Below, piece after piece: positions 26,485-35,304 of a stretch of 64,000 bases of DNA. The translations under genes and the position numbers were made by a program. Under the pieces are notes generated by a model that was given only the letters and a program-made list of their open reading frames with translations, was not told the DNA's origin and ran no database searches. Origin of the DNA: Clostridium sp. (GTDB taxonomy: Bacteria > Bacillota > Clostridia > Lachnospirales > Lachnospiraceae); the NCBI GenBank assembly GCA_023667695.1, contig JAMOZY010000003.1, positions 62,001-126,000 of the forward strand, given 5' to 3'. Within the stretch, counting starts at the first letter, position 1. Every line of letters starts with the position of its first letter.

Positions 26485-27609
26485 TCAAATCTTTTCACTC
26501 TTTGCACTTTGTATTAATCGTAGATATGCTTTTGCACACTTAAGAATATTCTCTTTTTTTAGTCTTTCTTCTTTGACATGGGCATTATAAATATCTCCCG
26601 GTCCAAGCACAAACGATTTTTTAAATCCTCCATTTCTGAAATACCTTAGATCATAAAATCCTTTTCCCTTTTCTAATTTCGCCTCAGCAATATCTTCTTT
26701 AACAATTCCAAGAATATTATCAAAATTTTCTTCTTGTATACATGGTTCAATTTCCAACAAATTTTTCCAAGATAGCGGGGAATATGCAAGAGAAAATTCT
26801 GTTCTGATTTTATTATTCAAATTACTAATATGGTCATTTGTCCATTCTATTTGCTTAACTAATGTAGTTGGTGTGTCAAAGCGATAATCTAAACTAAAAA
26901 TTGTTGTGTGTGTCCAAACATTTACTGCGTTAGAAGTAATGCACTTTCCTCCAATTACAACATCTGTAGAATCACATGTTTTCATAAAATCCGAATAATA
27001 ACGACACATTATTTCAAATGCAGAAACAGCATTTTTATCAAATCTCTTTTTGGAATCCAATGTTATACTCACTTCTAGCCAAAGTGCCCCTCTGTGGGCT
27101 GATATAAGATTTGGATACGAAGAATCTGCAACAATTATCATTGCTTCTTTTGGCAAAAAATCAAGTAAGTCAGAAACTATTTTTTTTGATGCAATTTTTC
27201 CACCCGTCTCTTCATCTGGACTAAATGAAAAACTCAGATTGACTCTTATATTCTTTTCGATAGCATTTTTACAAGCAATCCAAACAGCAACAATTCCGCC
27301 TTTCATATCGCTACATCCACGCCCAAAAAATGTAGAATCGCTTTCTTGAAAACATATTTTATTATCGTTTGCTGGAGGAACAACATCGTAATGCCCATTG
27401 AAATGTACATGCGAATATTGAGAATCTATTATATGCTTTCCAATAATAATTTTCCCCAGAGATGTATCTATTAGTTTAACCGAAAATCCTAATTCACAAA
27501 AAAGAGCAGAAATGCTATCAGCACAACTACTGTATGAGTTGTAATTTTCATAAAATGAAAAGGTGTTATATTGCATTAAATTAAGCAATATTGAATCTAT
27601 TCTATCCAT
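26485..27609 (-). CDS. M20-family metallohydrolase (ArgE/DapE-like)
   Basis: The 374-residue enzyme has the M20 metal-binding motifs: FNGHYDVVPP near residue 70 (His, Asp), FFGRGCSDMKGG near 95 (bridging Asp), FSPDEETGG near 135 (catalytic and ligand Glu), and a distal GPGDIYNAHVKEE near 340 with the final His. A central dimerisation domain lies between about 180 and 290. Family members remove N-acyl or peptide groups from amino acids. In a cluster with an ATP-grasp ligase it may release a protected intermediate, as ArgE or LysK do. The gene overlaps the ATP-grasp gene by 8 bases. Confidence 0.9.
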   Translation of the reverse strand: MDRIDSILLNLMQYNTFSFYENYNSYSSCADSISALFCELGFSVKLIDTSLGKIIIGKHIIDSQYSHVHFNGHYDVVPPANDNKICFQESDSTFFGRGCSDMKGGIVAVWIACKNAIEKNIRVNLSFSFSPDEETGGKIASKKIVSDLLDFLPKEAMIIVADSSYPNLISAHRGALWLEVSITLDSKKRFDKNAVSAFEIMCRYYSDFMKTCDSTDVVIGGKCITSNAVNVWTHTTIFSLDYRFDTPTTLVKQIEWTNDHISNLNNKIRTEFSLAYSPLSWKNLLEIEPCIQEENFDNILGIVKEDIAEAKLEKGKGFYDLRYFRNGGFKKSFVLGPGDIYNAHVKEERLKKENILKCAKAYLRLIQSAKSEKI

Positions 27610-28834
27610 ATATATCTACCAACCTTTCAACGAATTTAGACACATTTGAGCCGATGTGTCCAAACTTAATTTGTCCAGCATCTAGCCCAATAATCCTAAC
27701 ATCCTGTAGCCCATTTCTTACAGATGAAACAAATACAAGGTATTTATCAAGACTATCAATTACGCATGAAGCATCAAAATCTGAAATAAATTCCCCAGTA
27801 TCCGAATAATAACCACTGAGTAACAGTGGAACATTTAAAGTTACAAAATATTGAAAACCCTTTCTAACTTTTGCCAGTTTCGTTTTCCTACCAAGCATGA
27901 GCCCAATAATATTATTATTTTGAGGTTGAAAATAGGATAATAGTGATGTAGAATTTTGAAGACGAAAATTTGTCTCATTATAAAAAAAAATTCCATCTTT
28001 AATAATATAGTCAACTCCTATTAACCCCCAAATTCCTGCTTTTTGATAAACTGAGCCTATTCGAAATAATTGTTCTTTAATATTTGAATACTTACCAACT
28101 TTAGAATCATACAACCCGAAATCATTACCTCGAAATAAAAAAGTTTGAATACTATTATCTTCACCAGTCAACAAATTCTTCTCGACAAGTTGTATTGATG
28201 AGGAAGTAATTTGAATGTCATTTGCTGTAACCCAAATATGCGTTGAGCAAGAATAACCGTCAGAAATATACTGAGTTGCAATATCAGCTTCCCCATACTT
28301 CTCTACAAAAAACAAATAATCAGTTTTTGAATTTATTAGATAAGTCCCCATACCAGATGAAGTATTATCAAATTGAATTATGAACGGACATCCAACAGTG
28401 TTTGTTATAGTCTCCCAAGACAAATGATTCGGAATAATCCATTTTGGTGTTACGATATTCGCCTGATTCATCATAAACATTTGAAGAGAACGAACTAACT
28501 GGGAACGAAAAACTTTCTCATTTAATACCGACTGCTTTCTACGCAATTTTATTATTGATTCATTTGATAAATAATATGGAAACAAAATCGAATCTTTATC
28601 CAATAAATCATTAAGCTGTTGTTCATAAATATCTATAATTTTCTTAATATCAGTCGATACCCACTTGTTCCTTGAATCTGGCAATATTCCCTTTTCATCT
28701 AGCGAAAAACAATTAGTTGGCAACTGATTTCCCACAAGTGATTCACATGTAAAATATGATTCAATATCATGCAATGCCCTTGAAAATAGCATTCCATCAG
28801 AAAGTCGCTGCCCTAACCACACTCTCTTACTCAT
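27602..28834 (-). CDS. ATP-grasp ligase
   Basis: The 410-residue protein contains the ATP-grasp fold. The ATP-binding strand is PFIIQFDNTSSGMGTYLI (about 150-170; the usual Lys is not obvious there). A middle part includes QYISDGYSCSTHIWV. The metal-binding region is WGLIGVDYIIKDG-FFYNETNFRLQNST (about 280-315, Asp, Glu, Asn), with the E-x-N-x-R triad of carboxylate-amine ligases. The C-terminal 90 residues form a small extra domain. It should activate a carboxylate as acyl phosphate and join it to an amine, giving an amide. Start overlaps the PP-loop gene by 8 bases. Confidence 0.85.
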   Translation of the reverse strand: MSKRVWLGQRLSDGMLFSRALHDIESYFTCESLVGNQLPTNCFSLDEKGILPDSRNKWVSTDIKKIIDIYEQQLNDLLDKDSILFPYYLSNESIIKLRRKQSVLNEKVFRSQLVRSLQMFMMNQANIVTPKWIIPNHLSWETITNTVGCPFIIQFDNTSSGMGTYLINSKTDYLFFVEKYGEADIATQYISDGYSCSTHIWVTANDIQITSSSIQLVEKNLLTGEDNSIQTFLFRGNDFGLYDSKVGKYSNIKEQLFRIGSVYQKAGIWGLIGVDYIIKDGIFFYNETNFRLQNSTSLLSYFQPQNNNIIGLMLGRKTKLAKVRKGFQYFVTLNVPLLLSGYYSDTGEFISDFDASCVIDSLDKYLVFVSSVRNGLQDVRIIGLDAGQIKFGHIGSNVSKFVERLVDIYG

Positions 28835-30041
28835 TTAAGTTCCACCTTTCAAAAAAGTCTGGAAACAAATCACAATAAGTCGGAGTAAAAAGTTCTTTCT
28901 TGTACTTGTCTTCCCCAGTTAAAAATTTTAATTCTTCATAAAAGCCAATCGTTTCATAGGCATCCGGTTTGCTCAACTTTTCACCAAGCGAAAATAACTG
29001 TAATTCAGGATTACTCTTAAATCTAATGATATTTAATCCCATGTTCTTTTGAATCAAATAATATCTAAGACATTTTGAGCATTTACCGCACCATTCTCCA
29101 AAAAAGCATGACTGCATTTTCAGTACACTATCAGGTTGGTTTCTCATCAGCCAAGTAAATAGATAAATTTCGTGCATTCCTGCAATAGGTGAAAACAAGA
29201 GAATACCAGACGCTCTCAGCAGTTGTTCACTCATTGGGATCATAACCAGTTTACATTGACTATCATGTATAGGAATCTCCCCACTTTCTTTGACTACAAC
29301 TTTTTCCCAAAGATCCTTTTCACAGCCATGGGTTATATATCTGCAATTATAATAAACTGCCAAAGGATAAGAGAAAATAACTGTCAATAAATCTCTACCT
29401 TTAGGAATGAAATTATTAACAGGAGGTTTCCCATAGCAATTACTTATTTCGCACAATTTTTTTACAAGAACATTAAATCCGTTTAATTTAATCTCATCAA
29501 AACTATCATATAAATACTCGCATGCACTTTTTTCATAAGTAGACGATTCAATATTCAACCCTGAAAAAAAACAACGTTTAATGAATGCTTTATTGTTTTC
29601 CAACAAAATATCTGAAACAAACGAATCCTTGCCTCCACTCACGAGATTAAGTACTTTAGGTCTTTCAGTATTACTTAAAACGACATTTTTATGATGCGAA
29701 GTCCAATTAATTTGTGGAATCTGAATACTTGTACCCTCTTCGTAATTCCTTATCGCATAAAGTGCCTTTAAAATATCTGAATAATTTCGAATATCTTTCT
29801 CGTCACAAACTAAAGAAATTTCACCTTGCAATAGAAACATTTGTGACAAAAAAATAGTCAAATAATTACACACAAGAGATAAGTCAACCAAGTCACTCAA
29901 AGTAATAGGATATATCACCTTCAACTCATTTACTAATTGACTTTCATCATTAAACTCTACACTATAATAAGCAATCAGAGAATCGTTGTTATAATCTAGC
30001 ACAACTTCTGTATATATGGAAGTTGCAAAAACCTTCATCAT
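28827..30041 (-). CDS. QueC-like PP-loop ATP pyrophosphatase
   Basis: The 404-residue protein has the PP-loop motif LVSGGKDSFVS near residue 133, which adenylates a substrate oxygen with release of pyrophosphate. A C-terminal zinc motif CFFGEWCGKCSKC (about 320-332) resembles the CX8CX2CX2C site of QueC, with slightly different spacing. The 110-residue N-terminal extension has no recognised domain. QueC converts a carboxylate to amide and nitrile; other PP-loop enzymes form amides, thioamides or lactams. The order behind aldehyde dehydrogenase suggests it activates an acid made by that enzyme. It starts 18 bases after the dehydrogenase stop with a GGGGG site. Confidence 0.82.
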   Translation of the reverse strand: MMKVFATSIYTEVVLDYNNDSLIAYYSVEFNDESQLVNELKVIYPITLSDLVDLSLVCNYLTIFLSQMFLLQGEISLVCDEKDIRNYSDILKALYAIRNYEEGTSIQIPQINWTSHHKNVVLSNTERPKVLNLVSGGKDSFVSDILLENNKAFIKRCFFSGLNIESSTYEKSACEYLYDSFDEIKLNGFNVLVKKLCEISNCYGKPPVNNFIPKGRDLLTVIFSYPLAVYYNCRYITHGCEKDLWEKVVVKESGEIPIHDSQCKLVMIPMSEQLLRASGILLFSPIAGMHEIYLFTWLMRNQPDSVLKMQSCFFGEWCGKCSKCLRYYLIQKNMGLNIIRFKSNPELQLFSLGEKLSKPDAYETIGFYEELKFLTGEDKYKKELFTPTYCDLFPDFFERWNLNE

Positions 30042-30059
30042 AAAACCGTCCCCCTAATC

Positions 30060-31502
30060 TTAGATATATGGATACCACCATCCTCGTAAAGTATCATTTT
30101 CAGCAAACTGACTATTAATAATTTTTGAACGGACAAATTCTCGTATTCCAAGTTCACCAAGCTCATATCCCAGACCACTATTTTTACGAGCAATCCAAGG
30201 ACAATATTCGTTTGAAAGCAATGGCTCATTAATCCATACCATTCCAATATCAAGTTTCCTTGCAATATATCTTGCCTTTTCCTCATCCTGAGTAATCACT
30301 GATGCCCCCAACCCATACTCAGAATCATTTGCAAGTGTAATGGCTTCATCAACGGAATCAAATTTCAATATTCTTACCAGTGGACCAAATGTCTCTTCCT
30401 GAACAATTTTCATATCGTTAGTAAGATTTACAATTACAGTCGGTTTAATAAACCAACCATTAGCAAGCTCGCCATTTTCATAAGCTCCTCCCCCAGTAAT
30501 TATCGTGGCTCCACGTTGTACAGCATCTTGAATTTGCCCGATAACTTTATTAAATTGCATTTCATTTACAACTGGTCCCATTTCAACAGTTGGATCAAGC
30601 CCATTCCCAACCTTTATTTGTTCACAATACTCTTTTGCTTTTTCCACAAATTTGTCAAATATATTGCTTTGAACATATACACGTTCAATGCTCGAACAAA
30701 ACTGTCCGCAATTAGTAGTGCTTCCCCAAACAGCCGCCATAGCTGCAAAATCTATATTTGCATCATCAAGAACAATCATAGGGTCCTTCCCTCCAAGTTC
30801 AAGCGACGTTTTAATAAATCGATCTGCCACCTGACTTGCGATAGCCTTGCCAGCCTTTACACTTCCCGTGAAAGATACCATATTTATCTTGTTTCGCAAC
30901 AAAGCGGTCCCTTGTTCTCTATCACCATAAATAAATCCCACTAGCCCCTTCGGTAAGAAATCACATTCCATAATAATCTTTTCAAGTTCTTTCGCAACTA
31001 AAAGTGTATTTTCAGATGGTTTAAATGCAATAGCATTTCCCGCCATAAGTGCTGGTGCCATTGACCATATCGGTGTCTGAAGAGGCATATTCCACGGTTT
31101 GATAAGAGCAACTACACCATAAGGTTCATTAATAATTTTAATGTCCTTCCCCGGCACATCTCTGATAATAAAGTCTGAAAGCATACTTTCCGCTTTATCT
31201 GCAAATGTTCTAATAAACTTTACACTTTTTGTAACTTCTGGTAAGGATTCTGAAAGAGGTCTTCCCATTTCTTTTGTCATCAATGTAGCAAATTCATTTG
31301 CCCTGTTTTCAAGAATTTCTGCAAATCTTCTTAATCGTACACCTCTTTCTTCATATGAGTATGATGACCATACGGAAAAAGCTGCCCTACAGCGTGAAAC
31401 AATCTCAGTAATTTCAGAATCTGTTGTACAGCGAACAGTTCCAAGCAATTCTTTGTTAGCCGGATTGTATGAATTAATAGAATTACCAACTTTTAAAAAC
31501 AT
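30060..31502 (-). CDS. NAD(P)-dependent aldehyde dehydrogenase
   Basis: A full-length 480-residue member of the ALDH superfamily, closest in pattern to succinate-semialdehyde dehydrogenases. Visible motifs are PWNMPLQTP near 135, FKPSE with the Lys that binds the cofactor near 160, FTGS near 210, LELGGKDP with the general-base Glu near 235, GQFCSSIERVYV with the catalytic Cys near 268, and EETFGPLVRI near 370. It oxidises an aldehyde to an acid. It is the first gene of the AT-rich cluster and has an AAGGAGG site 6 bases upstream, so the operon promoter must lie in 31503-31700. Confidence 0.92.
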   Translation of the reverse strand: MFLKVGNSINSYNPANKELLGTVRCTTDSEITEIVSRCRAAFSVWSSYSYEERGVRLRRFAEILENRANEFATLMTKEMGRPLSESLPEVTKSVKFIRTFADKAESMLSDFIIRDVPGKDIKIINEPYGVVALIKPWNMPLQTPIWSMAPALMAGNAIAFKPSENTLLVAKELEKIIMECDFLPKGLVGFIYGDREQGTALLRNKINMVSFTGSVKAGKAIASQVADRFIKTSLELGGKDPMIVLDDANIDFAAMAAVWGSTTNCGQFCSSIERVYVQSNIFDKFVEKAKEYCEQIKVGNGLDPTVEMGPVVNEMQFNKVIGQIQDAVQRGATIITGGGAYENGELANGWFIKPTVIVNLTNDMKIVQEETFGPLVRILKFDSVDEAITLANDSEYGLGASVITQDEEKARYIARKLDIGMVWINEPLLSNEYCPWIARKNSGLGYELGELGIREFVRSKIINSQFAENDTLRGWWYPYI

Positions 31503-32079
31503 AAAAAAATCCTCCTTAAATATTTTTTATTCTTGAAATCCATAAATGCTATTTTGTACATTCTCGGATCCCTTGCAATCTTAAAACATTCGATTCACTT
31601 GTATAAGCTCTAAGACATTTACTTACAAAGATTAGGGTGTCAAAAGACATCTTTATAAGTTACTTTATTTTAATTTGTAATATCAAAATTTCTTAAAATA
31701 TTGATTTTAAAAAATTCCTATAGTCTCTCATTAAATCATTCATACTTTTTAACGACAACAAATAACTTTTCATTATCATCTCTCAAAATCTCCCAAAAAT
31801 CCAACTTAAATCATTTAATGCAAGATGACCTCCCATTACACTACCTAACTCATTAAACCATATTTCGATTATACTCTACACTCATCCAAAAATCACCATG
31901 CACATTGTACTAGCCCTAAATCACCACCTCCCATTTCTTCTAGCTTTATGCATCCCTTATTCTTCCCCTTCTGCCGTATACCTCTTCCATTGTATCCTTC
32001 ACATTCTCCCGTCACCATGACAGGTCCCACCTGCCACCAAAAGGGCAGAATTCCCCCTTGGTGGCAGATGTTTGTTTTA
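31503..32079. other. Gene-free interval between cargo and conjugation core
   Basis: An AT-rich interval of 577 bases. It should contain the promoter of the aldehyde dehydrogenase operon on its left side and the end of the conjugation transcript on its right. The stretch 31890-32020 is C-rich on the plus strand and encodes short frames without ribosome binding sites. No gene is supported. Confidence 0.4.
32031..32067 (-). terminator. Long hairpin after the conjugation operon
   Basis: CTGCCACCAA pairs with TTGGTGGCAG, and an inner AAGGG pairs with CCCTT, giving a stem of about 15 pairs 13 bases after the last gene of the conjugation unit. There is no U-run, so it may act as an RNA 3'-end stabiliser rather than a classical terminator. 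Confidence 0.45.
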
Positions 32080-32334
32080 TCAGAGCAGAACATATAAAAG
32101 ACTGCTCTTACCTCCATTGTCCCGATACCGCTGTTCTGTTCTTATCAGTCCTGCTTTCCGCAAATCCCTGATTGCCCGCCTGACAGTGGTCTCGGACAGT
32201 TTCAGTTCTCTTGCTATGGTTGGAATTGCCGGCCAGCACTTTCCTTCCTTGTCTGTGCGGTCGGCAAGGTAAATATAAACCGAAATAGCCCGATGGGGGA
32301 GGTCCATCCGATAGATAAAATCATGTCTTCTCAT
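32080..32334 (-). CDS. Small winged-helix/HTH regulator
   Basis: The product is 84 residues from the ATG at 32334 (MRRHDFIYRMDL). The sequence HRAISVYIYLADRTDKEGKCWPAIPTIARELKLSETTVRRAIRDLRKAGLIRTEQRYRDNGGKSSLLY has the replication-initiator-like winged-helix pattern: HTH at TIARELKLSETTVRRAIRDL, then a wing. These small proteins end many CTn/ICE mobilisation operons. It overlaps the coupling-protein gene by 14 bases, showing translational coupling. Confidence 0.75.
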   Translation of the reverse strand: MRRHDFIYRMDLPHRAISVYIYLADRTDKEGKCWPAIPTIARELKLSETTVRRAIRDLRKAGLIRTEQRYRDNGGKSSLLYVLL

Positions 32335-34309
32335 CCTGTTTTTCCATGCTCCCTTCTTCCTCTGTGCCTGTAACAATCTGTTCGATTTTCCTGTCGTTTT
32401 TCCGTCTTGGTGCAGTTTTTATCGTTCCTTTTTTGCTCTGTGGATGCCTGTTTTGTGGATTCTTATTTTGTCCGGGTTTTCTTTCCTGCAGTTTATACTC
32501 AAACGGCACATCCGCCCCATTTGCAAAATCACTTATTTCCTCCCCTGTTTTCATCACTATCTCCGCTTCAGCATCCTCATAGGATTTTTCCTCCCACAAT
32601 ACTTCGGAATGATACCGTTTCATAATGCCCAGCATGATATCCGACTGTTTCGCATACTGCACGCTGCGGTTTTCGTTTTGCTTTACCATATAAGGTTTGT
32701 CTTCATCAAACCGTATGCCCCATTGGAAGAACAGCCTTAGTTTTACCCGCATCGGATGGAATCCCGTCTTCATGACCACAAACTGCCCCTTCTGCATGGA
32801 TTTTAATTCATCCGCTGTCATCAGCGGTCGTTCTATCATCTGTAATGACTGCGAGGGGTCATTTTTGCTCCGACTGACGGAACCGCTTAGTACGGTCCGG
32901 CTGCCAAGTGCTTTCGAGAGTATTTCTGCGGAGCTGCTGTTCGGTGCAAACCCGCCGAATATGGTCAACTGGGTATTGTCTATGATAATCTCTGCTCCCT
33001 CTTTGCCGTAGTTTTTCTCAAGCTGTGCAAAAGATTGAATGATTGGAACAATCTGCAGACGCCTGCTTCTGGATGCAGAGAACATCATTTCCGCTGATTC
33101 TATTTTCGGTAGAGTTCCGAACTCATCACAGAAAAAAATACAGCGGTTTTTGAGCCTTCCGCCCTGTTCATCCGCCACGGCAAGGATTTCCCGATACATC
33201 TGCTGGATAATCAGTGAAACCATGAAAAATGTGTTGGGATTTTCTTCCGGCATGATAAGGAATACCGCACTTTTCTCATTGCAGAACCGTTCCGCATCAA
33301 TTTCCATGTCAAAGCATAAGAGCTGCTCCAGCTCCGAATCCAGAAATACATTCAATCTGGAAAGCACCGTGCTCATGACGCTCGTCATGGACTGTTCTGC
33401 GGTATTTAATGCCGCACCCGCAAACCATTTTGCCTTATGCTCATCGGGCAGAAGCTCCATAAGCTGCTGAAAGCAGTTTTTTCCCTTCTTCCCCGACGGC
33501 TCCATTAATTCCTGAATGACCTTGAACACTGATACGATATGCCGCTTTTCCGGTTCACAAAATTCCGCCACCAGAAGGATTGCGGCGGTTAATACTCCCT
33601 CGGCAGCGTCATAAAAGTATGCATTCTGCCCGAAGCTTGCGGAATCTGTCCCGGACATAATAATCGTCTTGGCAATGATTTTGGCGTATTTTTCTGTTTT
33701 GCCCTTGTACACCAGCTGTTCGGGATGTGCCAGATATGCATCCATATATTGATTGACCAGATGGAGCAGGTTGTTTCCGTTGGAGTGGGTCGGATTTCGC
33801 AGGTCAATGACGGATATTTTGTAACCGTATTTTTTTGCTATATTTCCATAGTTCCGCATGATGTCACCTTTTGTATCGGTTGATAGAAAGGACATGCCGC
33901 TTGCGCAGGCATATTCGATACAGGCATACAGCCAGTATGCGGTTTTGCCGATTCCTGCCGCACCGAGCATCAGTGCATGAACATCCCCTGTATCTACCAT
34001 TGCCGTGGATTTCTTTCCTGTTCCTTCACAGCCCACTACAATTCCCTGTGGCAGAGCCGTTCCATCTGCCGTGGTCGGCATCATTCCCTGTTCCGCCTGC
34101 CTGCGCCACCGTTCGGGTTCAAAGGGAATCTGTTGATACATGTTTCTGATTTCCGCCTTTGTCGCCCATCTTGCAGTTCCGTGCTGCCCGTCCCCGACCG
34201 TCTTTGCCTTGATTCCATTCAGGGAATACAGCCGCCCAAGCACGCTGATTCCACCAAGTAGGGCAAACATGACGGTTCCGAGGATAATCAGGGCTGCAAT
34301 ATCTGACAT
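32321..34309 (-). CDS. VirD4/TraG-type conjugal coupling protein
   Basis: The product is 662 residues from the ATG at 34309, which has GGAGG at 8 bases; a longer frame to 34330 is not supported. A single N-terminal hydrophobic segment covers residues 1-25. Walker A appears as LMLGAAGIGKTAYWL near 120, preceded by GTGKKSTAMVDTGDVHAL. Walker B-like IFFCDEFGTLPKIESAE is near 400, followed by SRSRRLQIVPIIQS, the signature of T4SS coupling ATPases. The C-terminal 90 residues are Lys/Arg-rich. It would carry the relaxase-DNA complex to the VirB4-like channel. Confidence 0.93.
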   Translation of the reverse strand: MSDIAALIILGTVMFALLGGISVLGRLYSLNGIKAKTVGDGQHGTARWATKAEIRNMYQQIPFEPERWRRQAEQGMMPTTADGTALPQGIVVGCEGTGKKSTAMVDTGDVHALMLGAAGIGKTAYWLYACIEYACASGMSFLSTDTKGDIMRNYGNIAKKYGYKISVIDLRNPTHSNGNNLLHLVNQYMDAYLAHPEQLVYKGKTEKYAKIIAKTIIMSGTDSASFGQNAYFYDAAEGVLTAAILLVAEFCEPEKRHIVSVFKVIQELMEPSGKKGKNCFQQLMELLPDEHKAKWFAGAALNTAEQSMTSVMSTVLSRLNVFLDSELEQLLCFDMEIDAERFCNEKSAVFLIMPEENPNTFFMVSLIIQQMYREILAVADEQGGRLKNRCIFFCDEFGTLPKIESAEMMFSASRSRRLQIVPIIQSFAQLEKNYGKEGAEIIIDNTQLTIFGGFAPNSSSAEILSKALGSRTVLSGSVSRSKNDPSQSLQMIERPLMTADELKSMQKGQFVVMKTGFHPMRVKLRLFFQWGIRFDEDKPYMVKQNENRSVQYAKQSDIMLGIMKRYHSEVLWEEKSYEDAEAEIVMKTGEEISDFANGADVPFEYKLQERKPGQNKNPQNRHPQSKKGTIKTAPRRKNDRKIEQIVTGTEEEGSMEKQDEKT

Positions 34310-35295
34310 GATGATTCCTCCGTTTCCCATTCTGCCTCAGTTGCAGTTTCTGTTTGTTCCGCTGTTTTTCTCTCCTCATTCTGACTGCTTTCCATTTCTG
34401 ATTTTTCATTCATGGCTCTCAAATACAATAAATCCTCGTTCCAGTCCTTATGGATTGGTACGAGGATTTCATACTCTGCTCCCTGTTCGGTTAATCGGTC
34501 TGCGATCCGCTTATTTGCTTTTTGCCCTGCCTCATCATGGTCCAGACATAAATATACCTTTTGCAGATGCGTATGCTCTGTCAGGGAGTGAAATAAAACT
34601 CTATCGGATACGGAACACGCCGCCGCATAGCTGTGTGCCTGCCAGTTTCCTTTGTTCATGCTGATATAGGAAAGCATGTCAATGGGTGCCTCAAACAGAT
34701 AGATTTTTTCACTGCTCCCATACCAGTGAAAGCTGTATTCCGGCAGGCTTCCCGCCGCATTTCCCTTGTAACTGCTTCCGCTTCCTGAACTGCGTTTGTG
34801 TGCATGTCTTGGAATTCCGCTTTTGTCATGCCCTACGAATACGGCATTGTGATATTGGCGGGATTCATAAATCATCCCTTTCCGAATAAAAGACAGAAGT
34901 ACATCCCTGTCGATGCCTCTTTTCATGTGAAGATAGGAAAATACCCGATGCATGCTTTCATTTTGAGACGGCAGTTCAAACGGCTTTATCTCCCTTTCCG
35001 TCTGCTGTGCAGTAATCAATGTACCGCAGGCTCCACCCAGCAGATATTCCACCGCCTCAGGATAGTTTTTGCCATAGAATTTTCGGACAAAGTCTATGGC
35101 ATCTCCGCCTGTCTGCTCGTACTGATGATACCAGAGGTTCCCTCGTACCGTAACTTTTTGTGAACCATCCTTCCACTCATACTCCGAGCCGGAGCGTTTC
35201 AGTTTCTCTCCCCTGCTCCGCAGAAAATACACAAGATCCGTCCGCCTCGCCTGCTCCCGCTGTTCCTCCGTAAAATGTTTGTATGTTGTCTGCAT
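34288..35295 (-). CDS. DUF3991/TOPRIM primase-like mobilisation protein
   Basis: A 335-residue protein. Residues 12-85 match the CHC2-like/DUF3991 region (DLVYFLRSRGEKLKRSGSEY, GDAIDFVRKFYGK), and residues 195-290 form a TOPRIM domain (IYLFEAPIDMLSYISM with Glu, KVYLCLDHDEAGQKAN with D-x-D). The C-terminal tail is Glu/Thr-rich. Such proteins sit next to MobP relaxases in CTn-type elements and may prime second-strand synthesis after transfer. It lies 9 bases downstream of the relaxase and overlaps the coupling-protein gene by 22 bases. Confidence 0.88.
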   Translation of the reverse strand: MQTTYKHFTEEQREQARRTDLVYFLRSRGEKLKRSGSEYEWKDGSQKVTVRGNLWYHQYEQTGGDAIDFVRKFYGKNYPEAVEYLLGGACGTLITAQQTEREIKPFELPSQNESMHRVFSYLHMKRGIDRDVLLSFIRKGMIYESRQYHNAVFVGHDKSGIPRHAHKRSSGSGSSYKGNAAGSLPEYSFHWYGSSEKIYLFEAPIDMLSYISMNKGNWQAHSYAAACSVSDRVLFHSLTEHTHLQKVYLCLDHDEAGQKANKRIADRLTEQGAEYEILVPIHKDWNEDLLYLRAMNEKSEMESSQNEERKTAEQTETATEAEWETEESSCQILQP

Positions 35296-35304
35296 ATGCC
35301 CTCC

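Noticed and set aside
30038-30286. An 82-codon minus-strand frame overlapping the aldehyde dehydrogenase 3' end
   Set aside because: It is an out-of-frame shadow; the dehydrogenase frame is intact to its stop.
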